Positions 46,956-58,792 of a DNA stretch of 64,000 nt are shown here, one piece after another. This stretch comes from Blastomussa wellsi (taxonomy: Eukaryota > Cnidaria > Anthozoa > Scleractinia > Plerogyridae): positions 22,991,165-23,055,164 of the forward strand of contig OX393566.1 in assembly GCA_947652115.1 (NCBI GenBank), in the 5' to 3' direction. The position numbers were made by a program, and so were the translations under genes. Positions within the stretch are counted from its first letter, which is position 1. Every line of letters starts with the position of its first letter. The notes beneath the pieces were generated by a model. That model was not told where the DNA came from. It saw only the letters and a program-made list of their open reading frames with translations, and made no database searches.

Positions 46956-49900
46956 ATGGAACTATCACTAATTTACCTGCTTCTTGGAGTAATCGAAACA
47001 ACGTGTATCCCTTTAAGGGACTCGAGCCGCTGGACGGACACAAAACTGGTCTCGTGGTCTCGCCCGTCCGCAATTAAGGACGACCTCACTGTCGTTGGAG
47101 ACAGCGCCTTGTACCTGAACATTGACGAAGATAGTAACTCAGTTGATGATTTGGCCAAAAAAGTTCTTTCTGCATTTAGTCTTTCCGATGAGGACGTTTC
47201 TTTAAATCAAGTGGAATCGAGTCGCAGTGGAAGGATGCGAAGGGCGGATGATGGGATCTTTGGAAAGGACAACCGGGTAAACATGAGAGCGTCTCTCGAG
47301 GCGCAGATGTATCCGTTCTCCACCGCGGTGATGCTTTCTTCCGGTTGCACTGGCACGCTCATTGGGGCTAAACACGTACTGACAGCCGCACACTGTGTTC
47401 ACGATGGAAAAAAGCTTTTAAATGGTGCCAAACGCTTGAAAGTTGGTAAGTGACTATTTCTAACTAACGCGTTTGATAGGCCATGATATTAGCCTGTCCT
47501 GTCTGATAATGATGTGTCATTTATGCCAGGTTAACTCTTTACTGAGTGTATTGTTCAGTATATTTATGATTCAAGATAGGTTATAGAAATAACTTCATGT
47601 AAAATTGCTTGAACGCGAAAGATCTGCAAGTTATCGATTTCATATGGTTAAGAGATCTTCAATGATACATTGGTTGTCCTTTGCCAGAGGTTTCTCAACA
47701 AACTCATTTATACATTGTCTCTTCTTCGTCGTTTTAGTATAACACGTCGAGAATTACAACACAGGTTGTTAAGTGCTTGAAAACGAGACTCTTTTTTCTT
47801 TATAGAAGCCATTGTAGACTTATCGTCAGGTGGACGAAAAACAACCATCACTTGAGGAAGTTTGTTTTTATTTGTCGTTAATAAAGCAGAACAGTAATCC
47901 CAAAATTAATCATAAGATTATTGAAATTTTTATTCCGCAGTTAATAAACCAAGCATGCAGTGGGTGCGTACAGGTAGTCGTAATTAAACTATAAATGGAA
48001 TAAACGTCATGCATCTAGTATCTTCACTGTGAGTTTTACATGAACTAAAAAGAAAGTGGTTCCTTTATCAACTGTAATCGTTTGTGTTGTTCAATGGTTT
48101 GTTTTGGTTTCTTTGACCTCTATTTTCGTTAAATGTCTTCGTCGTCGGTTATCTTAAAGCTTTCAAGCATTCCAGCAATGTAGAATGTTTCGTGACAAGC
48201 GATCATGCGTGAAGTGTAGTACCAAGTTTGTGTCGGGTTTTTATCTATTTTATCTCTTTCCGTTATCATGAATGTCAAAATAACAACAACTTTTTTTAAG
48301 AATGATCATTCCCGAATTTACATTTATATTGATAATGATAATGAATTTGTATATCGGTAAAAACTATAAAAGAATATTCAAAAGCGCTTAACATTAAGTT
48401 AAAATTAATGAATAAATAATGAGTAAAAAATTTCAAAATCCCTAAAAGCTATAATAATACAATGATATGTATGCTATGATAAAATCTAAAAATGAGATTC
48501 GAAAATTCCCATTTCACGGGGAAATGGCTATGACGGTTATTTAATAAACGTATTTAAAATGACCTCCGCTTAATTTCTTTGACTGTTTTTTCGGTAGTCT
48601 AATAAAAATCGAGGACATATTTTATAATATAAAAAAGAAATCTCTTAACGATGTCTTTCTCATAAATGACATAATTCTCAAAATAGTTCTTCCCTGTTTG
48701 AGTTTTGTGGAAAACTGAGAAATATATTTCAATATATATTGTTCTTTACTAGCTCGCACTTCTTCAAACAAATCGTTGTTAACCTTAGTGGATTAAAATC
48801 CTGAATAGCAATGAAGGCTCTGTGCTAAAGGATCTCCAAGATCTACATAATAATGTCCTTCATTAACCTTGATGAATAGCCTGCGTTTTCCCTCCGGCAT
48901 TTTTTCTGCCCCTTTTGCGCCTGCCACGCAGACAATCTGATGAATGAAATGGTGTTCTCATTCACGATTACCGTATTTATTCGATTAAACGCCGCCCTCA
49001 AATGAACGCCGCATTTTAGAGCAGAAATATCAATAAACGCCACATCATGATGCGGCGCTTATTCCAATAATAGATTCAAAAAGCAAGTGCAGCCATAATC
49101 AAGTTTGAGCAAGCCTAAAAAGTTTGTTTTCCTTGATTGTAAGAATGATTTAAGATCAGTACAGTACATTCGAAGATCAAACGAATATAATCAAAACACG
49201 AGAACAACATATGGTAGTTCAGCTTAATCAGGTTTTGGAAATTTACTTTCATTGATTGAGAACGATATAAAAAATGACTTCCGACAAGCATTAAAACATG
49301 TTTCTGTTTTCTCTTTTTATTCAAATTTTCATGCAGTTACCACACTATTATTTGCAAGAAATAAATTTTATTTTGAATAAACGCCGCCCTCGAATAATCG
49401 CCGCACTCGAATCTTTAAAAAATTTGATAAATGCAGCGGCGTTTAAAGGGACACTGTCACGCCTGATATATCATATTTTAATATGGCCTGTTGCTTGCTG
49501 TAATCGTGCTTTATTCCCTTGCAATAGAAGAAGAAAGATGCTAAAAGTGGCGAAAGCACAGAAATGTCAACTAAGAAGAAAATGAACTATTAAAAGATTC
49601 AAAATTTCACCAGAATTTCAGCTTTGATTTGTGGACATCCTGTCCAGAAATCAATTTTGATGAATTGCAATCCACTTCCATCCTTGTAATCTTGTACTAT
49701 TTCCCCAAAATACCTGTTCTATCTTGCTCTGTTCGATCTTTTTATCAAATTTATTCGTGTATTTGGTGGCATTTGGCACAATAATATGGAAATTAGCTCA
49801 TAACAATTTCTATAATCAGGCGTGACAGTGTCCCCTTAATCGAATAAATATTGTATGTTGTTATGAAAGGAATTGAAAAAGCTTTCTATAGGTTTTTTCT

Positions 49901-50899
49901 AAAGTAATTTTAAGGCAAAAGGTGTGGCAGATGCGCTGCGTTAATTACACTCCCTAAAGAGGTCACAAGTCCATTTATTTATTTAATAACAAAATAACAA
50001 AAAATAACAATAACAAAAACCATATCTTTCTATCAGTTACCATATGTCGTTCTATTAGTGACAACTGAATTGTCAAGTTACAAATACGTCTTCACTGATC
50101 AGTGATTTTGGTGGAAAACTGGCAAATGTATTACAATATATACCGTTGTTTACTCATCCTTTTTCATGTGATTTTCGTTTAAAGTTTCAAAATGATGGCT
50201 AAAGGTTCTCAAATCTACAGAATGATGTTTTTTTCTCAACCTACACTGAAAAAATGTGATGAATAGGGGGTATTCTCATTCACTCGTGTTATGAAACGGA
50301 AAAGCTATGGACCATAATGGTCTCATTCCTAATGTAATTTGTAAAGACAAAGGGTATGGTAGATTTACTGTATAAATTAGACTTGCTAACGTGATTCCTT
50401 TTTTCTAAATTTCTCAGGTTTGCTTCAGCGGTCAGGAAAGTTCCACTGGATTCGCGTACAAAGAAAATATGTCCCCAAAGAATGGAAGAAACAAACCCCG
50501 CCGAAAGACAGGCTGAGGTACGACTTTGCAGTTTTGAAACTCAAGCGCCAGCACAACAGGCAGTCCATGTCCGTGCAAGTAAGCAGCCTCCTCCCCGGCT
50601 CAAAAATTCAGTTTTCCGGTTTTCATGGTGATAAGTGGTACAACTCGTTATGGTACACTTACTGCCGCGTGTACAGAAAATCGAATGACATGATTCTTAA
50701 CTTCTGTGATGGCGTTAAAGGCGTCTCCGGATCTGGAGTTTACGTAGACAACCCTAGTGGCGATGAGAATGTCGTTGTTGGAGTTGTTTCGGCAATTGCA
50801 AAAGGGACAGTGAAAGGCAAAATGTTCAAGTTCAATATTGTAAATTCACTTACAGGTACCAAAGTGCGACAAATCTCAAAATGGGTTGCCAGACGCTAG
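46956..50899 (+). CDS. PRSS23/PRSS35-like secreted serine protease
   Basis: Two coding exons, 46956-47445 and 50418-50899, joined in phase, 323 aa (human PRSS23 383). The start is taken at the ATG beginning MELSLIYLLLGV, a signal peptide. The earlier in-frame ATG at 46899 precedes a splice acceptor (46911) and is probably intronic. A dibasic site RMRR (93-96) marks likely propeptide removal. PRSS23-type features: IFGKDNR, YPFSTAVMLSSGCTGTLIGAKHVLTAAHCVHDGK (His146), WIRVQRKYVPKEW, RYDFAVLKLKR (Asp199), IQFSGFHGD, CDGVKGVSGSGVYV (Ser267). The triad is therefore complete, with the family's SGSG in place of SGGP. Vertebrate PRSS23 is an extracellular protease of poorly defined substrate; the role here is inferred. 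Candidate polyA signal AATAAA at 51181-51186. It lies on the same strand as the catalytically dead CUB gene. Confidence 0.92.
48974..49850. repeat. Older terminal-inverted-repeat element with 'aaacgccgc' motifs
   Basis: The left end tatttattcgattaaacgcc is mirrored at the right end (gcggcgttta ... atcgaataaata), the right arm being split by the MITE at 49447-49835. Internal repeats of (t)aaacgccgccctc occur near 48985, 49030 and 49378. Located in the intron of the PRSS23-like gene. Confidence 0.7.
49447..49835. mobile_element. piggyBac-type MITE with TTAA target duplication
   Basis: 389 bp bounded on both sides by TTAA (49443-49446 and 49836-49839). Terminal inverted repeats gggacactgtcacgcctgat are matched except for the outermost base (a versus g). 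There is no transposase ORF, so it is non-autonomous. It interrupts the right arm of an older element whose left arm shows the uninterrupted sequence, which confirms the borders. Confidence 0.85.
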
Positions 50900-52149
50900 T
50901 TTGTAAAACTTAAGTCCGTTGTAACGGACGTAAGCTCATACATAAGATGAAATGCAAAATGGTCATCAATGGTTTCTTTCTTTCGTTTCGTTTACTTCCG
51001 TTATATCTTTAGTACTCGTCAAAAACTTTCACTTTCAGTGTGCAGGACGCTACCCTAAAAAGCAGTAATTGAAACTGAGCTTACTTTGAGGAAACCTGTG
51101 AAAGATTTAAATAGAAACGTAGATGATATAAGATAATACTTGTGGAAATATCAAAAACAGCTTTTATCGTGTAGTGCAATAATAAACTTTGATGCCGATT
51201 GCACCGAATATCAAAATAGTAAATTTTATTGCACTTGGCCATAAGTAAGTTACATATATACTGTGTATATCTGTCTCATTCGTAGGGCATTTAGAAATAT
51301 TAACTTCTGTGTGATATTTACTATTCATACCGAGGGATAGCCGTTTCAGTTACTTTGGTTTATGTTGTGCGTAAAGAAGCTGCTGTAAAAAGCTTACAAA
51401 GTTGGTGTGTGTCGGGGGGGGGGGGGTTGCACTCGAAATTCTTCTAACTGTTAATACTTTATAGGCTAGTTATATTTAACAATTATTCCACGTGCGCGCG
51501 TTGGATATGAGATGGTAGATAGCCAACGAGGCGCGTAGCACTCTTTTACACGTACACGTTCCTTTTTGGTGGGTCAGTGGTATATGAGCTCATATACCAT
51601 TGCCTGTCAACCAATCAAAACTCAGGAAATGCAATATACCATAGCTAGTTTTTAATAAAATAGCTTATACCCGTTGAAGGGTAAAGTGAATATGAGCAGA
51701 TTTTTATCACTATTGTTTGTATCTACTTGCTTGCTGTTATATTCCCGCTATTTACGTGAAATGGGATACCCCTTAGCAATTCACCATGCTTGGGGGCAGG
51801 CATTGTAGGTCAATTGTAATCCTTATAGTAAGGAAATTTTTAATAAACATTTTCAATAAAAACTAATTGCTTCTTTTAACTATTTCCTTTTTGTCATTGT
51901 ACGAAGTTGAACTGAAGTGACAATTCTGTAGTTGTTTTCTTTTTTTGTCCAAAGGTTCTTTATTTGCCACGTGCAACCCGGCTGGTATTTTTTATTTAAC
52001 GGCCAGTTTAAAAGGTCAAGCGACAAGCCCGTAAAATAAAATCATACTCCCTCATTTTAAACTTGCCTTAAATCTCGAGAACGCCCAAAAGCTACAGTTC
52101 TCCAGTATCAACTGCAAATGCCATGGCTTACAAGGCCCATAAGCCCGGA

Positions 52150-52220
52150 ATGTACCAAAACCAGGAATACCGGGAGACCACAACACCGGAACACCCCGGA
52201 ACAAACCAGAACACCAGAAT
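52150..52220 (+). repeat. GGAACACCGG repeat, single end
   Basis: Carries ccaggaataccgg, acaccggaacaccccggaac and accagaacaccagaatta, the same unit and the same adjoining 'accagaatt' as the left end of the foldback element at 484-588. Confidence 0.6.
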
Positions 52221-52917
52221 TACCATAAATTAACAAATAAAGAAGCCTAAGCCATGTATTATGATATAGATTTTATACGCCGCGAGTAAAAACACAAAAA
52301 CACGCACGATCGATAAACTGAAGCAATTTTAAAATTTCGCTTCTACTTTCATCTCGAACTTAGAAGCTTCTTCGACAATTTCTGCAGCTTGACTCAGGAT
52401 TTTGTCCTGAATTTCTTTGTAGAAAATGTTCGCCGCCATCCCTTGCGAATTTTCACAAGAGTAAAGCTGACGAAAACCAATAAAACACGCTTTTTCTATG
52501 TTTTATACTCTGATAAAACATGGCTTTTTGATCAATCAGAGCGCGCGCAGTGTCCTATCTATATTATAAATACCAATACATGTTTAAAAAAAACACGTTA
52601 ATTTAACAAGTACCTCTGTGGGTTCTCTGATACAGGGGGCGATTATTAGACTTGGGTTTGTGTCTACTGCTTTTGATAGCAGGGCCATGCTACCAGAGGT
52701 TTCTCAAACACCAGTTAAACCAAATTCAAACAAAAGAATCGAAGCGCCCTTTTACCCTTAAAAATCAATTTCTGAGCCCTTGCAGCCATAAGAACGTGCA
52801 GGTAATTGAACATCTTAGCTAAGAATGAGGAGAATATTAAAATTTTATATATTCAAACTCTCTTAACGTGGGTTAAATGATTCCACATTGATGTGGGGCT
52901 TATGGGCATGCACAAAA

Positions 52918-52955
52918 ACCCGGGCCACCGGAACAAAACACGGAACACCGGAATT
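52918..52955 (+). repeat. GGAACACCGG repeat, single end
   Basis: Short array ccgggccaccggaacaaaac followed by acggaacaccggaatta. A third copy of the family in this window. Confidence 0.55.
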
Positions 52956-55268
52956 ATCTTTTTTGTAGATTTTAAAAATTGCATCGCGGAGAATAAGCTA
53001 TTAGGTGCGTGGGAACTAAGGTATAGGATCCTTTGTTTACAGCGTCTACCGGTCGAGGGAAATAGTTGCTTGCATTTTCCACAACAATTGAAAACTGGGT
53101 GCTTTGTTTCCGGTTACCAACCTGGAACCGAACAACCAAAGGCAAAATTCCTTCTTTCACCCCCTGGACAGCGAGTAGTTAAGTGGTAAATAAGAGGTTC
53201 CTTTTTGGGCCATAAATAACAACAGGTATATTCATCTACAATCAACCTTAAATGGACAATGAAACTAACCATACTTGTACTTCAAGTAGGCCGAAAGAAG
53301 AAGAGCATGAGTTTCTTAGACCATGGATTCCTATGTCTGCCAAAACTATTTCTTCATATCAGTAGCAATTTATATCTTCTTTCCGGAAGCCTTCTAATGT
53401 GTATTGTTAAGGCTTTTGTCTCCGTGAAAAAATAATAATCATAAACTTTAAAATTAATCAGCTGTCTACAGAGAGCATTTTACTTTGAATCGTCAGTGCC
53501 TGATTGCTCCCGTTTTCCATAAACCGAACCATAACAATTCCATTTGTTATCAGTTTGCTTCGCTTCTCCTGCATCGAACAATATCGTTAACGTACGTAAA
53601 ACAAAACTTGTTTTTAACTCGTCAAATTCTGAGTAAATCAGAAGAACCTTCGTGGTCCGACATTGACATTTACTACAACTGTTCATTGTCAAACAACTAC
53701 GTTCAGCAGCGGGTTTCAGTAAATGACATTTAAGCAAGGCTTTTGCGCTAATATAGCAAAACGTTTCGTTGATTATCAGTTCTTTTCAAAAAACGCAGTT
53801 AGATTAAATTTAAATTTGGGTAATTTAAAGTTGCTGGCTTCTCTCGCCTTCCTTTGGTGCCTCTATTTACGAGCTAGTTTAAATGCCTTTATTTGAACAA
53901 GCTAATACAATTGGAAATACCTATGAACTCTAAGTTACAAGTTGTGTACGCATCGGATATCGAAATAGACATGGTAAACGATTGATGACTGCGGACAGCA
54001 TTTTTGGGCAATCGCACGCGTCTCAGATAACGCCCACTGCCAAACGAACGCCTGAGTTACCTTGCCCTTTTGATGACCCACACAAACTAATTTCATGGTC
54101 AATGATGAATCTCAAGTAGCCGATTGCAGAATCGGCTACTTGTGAGCACTCGTGAGATCACAGACACCCTGAACCTTCCCTTTACATGCGTTCGGTGGAC
54201 GAGGGAAAGCCAAGAACATGACCATGGCTTTGACAATTAAGATGATTAGATTCTTAAGTGCACACAAATTGAAAATCATTTGCAATAATTTGCTTCTATT
54301 ATTGACGATTGAAGTTGAGGTATCTTCTTTTGTTTGAAAAGCATGTCGAGAATTCTGATCAAATGGGCTGGCGCAATGATAGGAATTTGTCCAAGAAGGC
54401 ATTTGTTAGCTCGCATCTACAAGACCTTTCCGGAATGTGCTCAAGCACTTATTTACTGAATATGTAGTTTCGTTTCAACCCAAATCGTGGTCAAATCATG
54501 AAGTTTGTCACTGGAATTACAAGCTCAGTGCAAGTTACTTCTCCGACACTGAAATGGGATAAACATGGCCAATAGAGGAATTAATGCATCCTGATGGTTC
54601 ACAGTCGAGACAATCAGCACAAGAAACAACAATTATGTCACCCACAACTCTTGGCGGTTGCATTAGGTAACTTAGCCAAGAGTCAACAAGAGAAAAGCCA
54701 TTGCACGAGTTCTATGAATTTTTTGTTTAGACTGTGGAGTTTTGCGAACCTATCAACATACCGTAAAGCGGTTCGCATCAAACTGATTAACAAGCAGGAG
54801 TGAAAGAAACATTGAAAATTCCCACTGGTGAGTGCAAAGTACCTCTTACACTAATATGTCTTGGTATAGGTATGCTATTATTCTAATTACCAGATTTTGA
54901 AACGATTGACGGATCAATCCAATGGTAAATTCTCTTGTACTAAACTGCTTTCCCCAGGCAGACGGATCGATCAGACCACAGGAATGCAACGTCATGCACT
55001 GGAGCGTCTTTCCTTTCCAATCAAACATTTATCTTTCATTTTGGATACAGTATTTTAGCTGAGCTAGCTTTGAATGTGGTTATAATGTTTCTAAGTAAAA
55101 GCTTCAGCTTTAAAGAGATAAAGATAGAGATTTTCGTGATTTGTTATTTAATGAATGCATAAGAAATTTCGATCTTCATAGGAGAAAAATTCTGAAGTGG
55201 TTGAGTTATGTGCAACATGTTTTTTTTTTGGCATATAATGAATCGTATCTTTTCTAGATTAACTCCTA

Positions 55269-56187
55269 ATGGGTCAGAAAAACAAAGACAATGGTAAGTT
55301 ACCTCGTTGTCTTTAATATTTTAGTATTATTTTTTTACAATCCTTTCCTTCATGTAAATAACGTGACAGTTTACTGATGTATATGGCGTTAAAGAAGTTC
55401 TGTTAAGGCTGGTTTTCACTAGCGCACAAGCATAAGCATAACGAAAGAAGCACGAGCGTAAGAAGAACAAACACATGTTTTCACTAGTTATCAATAAAGG
55501 GCAAAATTACTGAGCGCTGATTGGTTGAGAGAGAGGGCATTTTTTCTTAATCGAGGGCATTTTTAGTAATCAAGAGAGGGCATGATTACCTGTTAATGAT
55601 TGGCTAATCCGTTAATTGCCGTAGCGCTAAACAGGCTTCCCGAATAAAAATAGACTGCGCGCGTGATTTTCCTTCGTATAAATTTTGCCCTTTATTGATA
55701 AAAATTTTGAAAACTCTCGTGCAATTAATCCTTAATAGTACTTGGCCTCATGTGATTACCTAGACGAATCATGGCGACATAAGCATAAGCCCAGTGTCCA
55801 TTCCTCATGTGCTTATTCTTATGTCGTTATGCTTATGCGCTAGTGAAAACCAGCCTTTATGGAGTGCACTTTTTGAAAAAAATATTAAATAGCAATCCTT
55901 GTCAATCTTCATTATTTCAAGTCATTCTTGTTTCTTCTTAGTTTGTCGTTGCCTCTCGAGGGTTTCTCTAGCCTGGTGAATCACTTTATTCTTGTTGACT
56001 AAGCCCCATTAAACTGCGCTTTTTCTGTCGTTTATAGGCGCATTGCACTTTTTGGATGTTTTAAAGAGATTTAAGACGGAATCCATCAGGAAGTTGAGTA
56101 ATATTTATTTAAGTTGGACACAAATCGAGTACCAGAATAATTTTAATCGTATTGCGTTATTTTTTACCCTTAATAAAAGGTACAGAT
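55269..56187 (+). other. Possible two-exon start of an unrecognised gene
   Basis: Exon 55269-55293 starts MGQKNKDN (a Gly2 that could be myristoylated) and ends at a consensus donor gtaagt. A phase-compatible exon at 56038-56187, after the acceptor tttatag, continues GALHFLDVLKRFKTESIRKL and ends at another strong donor, gtaagt. The intervening intron carries the nested palindromes 55405-55857. No further exon was recognised, so this may be the head of a gene whose later exons I missed, or chance. Confidence 0.3.
55405..55857. repeat. Palindromic element with a second palindrome nested inside
   Basis: Outer arms aaggctggttttcactagcg and cgctagtgaaaaccagcctt, plus gcataagcataac pairing. An inner element at 55489-55700 has arms tatcaataaagggcaaaatt and aattttgccctttattgata. 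Both lack ORFs. Confidence 0.8.
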
Positions 56188-56218
56188 GTAAGTAATTATC
56201 CGTGATAACACCGACAAT

Positions 56219-56660
56219 AATTTCTTATCAGAGCCCGAGAAAATGAATTTTAAAGATCACAAGCTATAGGCAAAATCTCATGTGTAGCCATTTTGTAAAA
56301 TCGTCTTTAAGCGACTAAGTGGAATTATAGTGGAACTTCGAAATTTGTTTTTCATGTTTGGTGTTGTTAGAAAAGATTTCTTTTGATAAGATATTTGAAG
56401 CAGTAACTAAAAAGTTTGCAATAAGGTGTAAATAATTTTGGTACAACAATTTCTTATCAGAGATTGAGAAAATGAATTTCAAAGCTCGCAAGCTATAGGA
56501 AAAATCTCACATCTTTTAAGCGATTCAGTGGAATTCAGTGGAACTTCGAAATTTGTTTTCAATGTTTGGTGTTGTTAGAAAAGATTTCTCTTGATAATAT
56601 ATTTGAAGTAGTAACACAAAAGCTTGCAGTAAGGTGTAAATCATTTTGGTACATAATTTT
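56219..56660 (+). repeat. 229-bp tandem duplication
   Basis: The unit starting aatttcttatcagag at 56219 recurs at 56448. The two share long blocks (tttggtgttgttagaaaaga, gatatttgaag.agtaac, ggtgtaaat.attttggtac). Divergence is modest, with small deletions in the second copy. No gene in it. Confidence 0.8.
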
Positions 56661-57539
56661 GTCCAATGAATGCTCGGCCGTTTTCTAAGGTATGTAAAAT
56701 GGAAAAAAATATTTGCCTGCAAATAGGATTTTTATGTCCTTTCTTCCTTGTTTTAAAATATTATTATAGCTTTCTTAAGTGGCTTTTACATTGGGTAGGA
56801 GTATATTGTAAGCCCAGTAAACAGAGCTCAGGCAAGGCAGCTCATTAGGGGAGGGCCATTTACAAGATAGGATTCAAGGGGCATAAATGAGTGTTGATGA
56901 GAGTTGAAAGTTTCAGAGAACCAGTCACATGTCTACAGTAATTGAGAAAGATTTTGGTAGACTTACTGTTTTGTTTTTGGTTTATTTTGTTTTATTTTCC
57001 TGTACATATTCAGTAAAATGTTCTTCAGCTTTTGACTTACCACTAAACCAGTAATTAAAAATTGCCTAATAGATTCACTTGAAAAGCGATGTTTCTCGTG
57101 ACGTAACCTGTTGTTATTAATATCCAACCAGAACCTAATTGGCTGTTCAAACAATGACTTTTGTTCCAGTGGTTGGCAAATTTGAATATCAAAAGAAATG
57201 TTTGTACACATTGTGCAAATATCGCTATAACTGGTAAATTATTAAAAACATTGAGGCACAGCCAGCCAGAATGAATTATGATAAGAAGTAAAACGTCCTG
57301 GTTAATTTCATATTGTTTTGCATTGCGCCTCTTTCTGGACCGTGAAAACATATACCGTCATATAGTAATCGGTGTAAACAAAACAAACAAAGCAAGAAGA
57401 GAGCAAGTAACACGCTCGAACACAAACCCACGACCAGTACCTCACGCATGCGCACAGCCAGTGTAAACAAGAATAGCACTTTATTTTATTTCGCATTTTC
57501 AAAAAAGTTAATATTGGTAGTTCTTTTAAAACTGATATG

Positions 57540-57735
57540 CCTGGTGGCAACGGGGCAACGCGTTGTGTTCTTGGGCAAGACAGTTTACTCTCACAGTCCA
57601 GCAAAATACTGCTGGGCGGTAACCTGCAATGGACTAGCATCCATTCCAGGGTGGAGCAGAAATATTCCTTGCCGCTTTATGCTACGGAAACCAGGATAAG
57701 CTCCGGCAGTATGCGCTGCTTGGCGCGAGGCTTAC
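57540..57735 (+). mobile_element. SINE-like copy
   Basis: Shares gcggtaacctgcaatggact, ctacggaaaccaggataagc and tccggca with the other SINE-like copies at 17275, 20243 and 22640. The 5' tRNA-like head is missing or diverged. Confidence 0.5.
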
Positions 57736-58611
57736 CTTTTTTAAAATATTCATATGGCGTTTACGTTAAACAATTAGTCATGGGCTTTCGTTCGGACCTG
57801 CTTAACGTTTTGAGAACCACATTCAAAGGCTGCCTGTAATCAGCAGGAAATACGGATTTTATAGACCCCATTTACAAATAACGAGATTTTCTTATTACAT
57901 GTAGTTAATAAGAGAAATTAATTGACAATATTTACAACTATAAATATTCTAGCATTTTATGTACACAGATGGTTTTTGCTGTAGTTTAACCTTTTAACCT
58001 AGAGCTGACCATTGGGTTTGTGTTCAACAAAGGACAATCGACGTTTGGTCTGCTAAATAGAAACAAAACTGACTTTACATAAATTGTTCATGGAACCGAA
58101 ACGCGCCGTAGGCAACATCAGTCTAATTCATGTAATTTTAATTGCCTTTTGCAATGAAAAACATCTCAAAATAAATGGATAGCTCTCTAGTTTGTAAATA
58201 TTTTAAACAATATAAGTTTTTTGTCGCCAGGAAATTACCATAGGTATTATTCTAGCCCTGTTTTACAGTTTACTGCACTGCCTATCGTCAAACCTTGTCA
58301 TTCGCAATGCATATGATAGTACATCGTTTCGTCATTCTTAGCTCTCTCTTTGAATTACATATAAAGTCCGATCGTACGCAGCACAGAAGTCTCTGTTGCT
58401 ATTAAAACGTTTCGTGTATTGTAGAGAAAAACAATGCTACCTAAAACTGCAGTTAGTTGTAAAAGGAAAACCTCAAATACAATAGACGACCAGATATATA
58501 TTACAAACCACTTAACGTAACAATGTAAATGTGTTCTGTAAACCTGTGCCTTTAACAGTCGGCAGATCCAATAGAAACACTTCCAAACTCGAAATACAAT
58601 TTTTAAAAAAC

Positions 58612-58672
58612 GGCTTCTGTTCTACTCTACTACGGCTTCTGTTCTACTCTACTCTTCTACTCTACTCCCATT
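58612..58672 (+). repeat. Short tandem repeat (cttctgttctactctact)
   Basis: The cggcttctgttctactctac unit occurs twice, followed by shorter tctactctact units. Low-complexity pyrimidine-rich stretch just 3' of the cystine-knot gene (minus strand). Confidence 0.8.
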
Positions 58673-58792
58673 CAAGTGTTACCTAGCTATTATTCAGTCG
58701 ATGTTTTGAATTTACGCACTGAAGTACTAGTTTCTTCGCAAGACGAAAAGTAATTTCATCTCTCCAAGACTTTATACGAAGGACACATATTG

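Larger units (their letters stand above)
50900..55256. other. Intergenic region, repeats only
   Basis: Contains a 13-bp G run near 51415-51427, a palindrome ggtatatgagctcatatacc (about 51570-51589), two single ends of the GGAACACCGG repeat family (52150-52220, 52918-52955) and a perfect hairpin caagtagccgatt / aatcggctacttg (54113-54142). No credible coding exon was identified. Confidence 0.5.

Noticed and set aside
57448..57839. Overlapping plus-strand ORFs of 83-100 codons
   Set aside because: They coincide with a SINE-like copy shared with 17275, 20243 and 22640.
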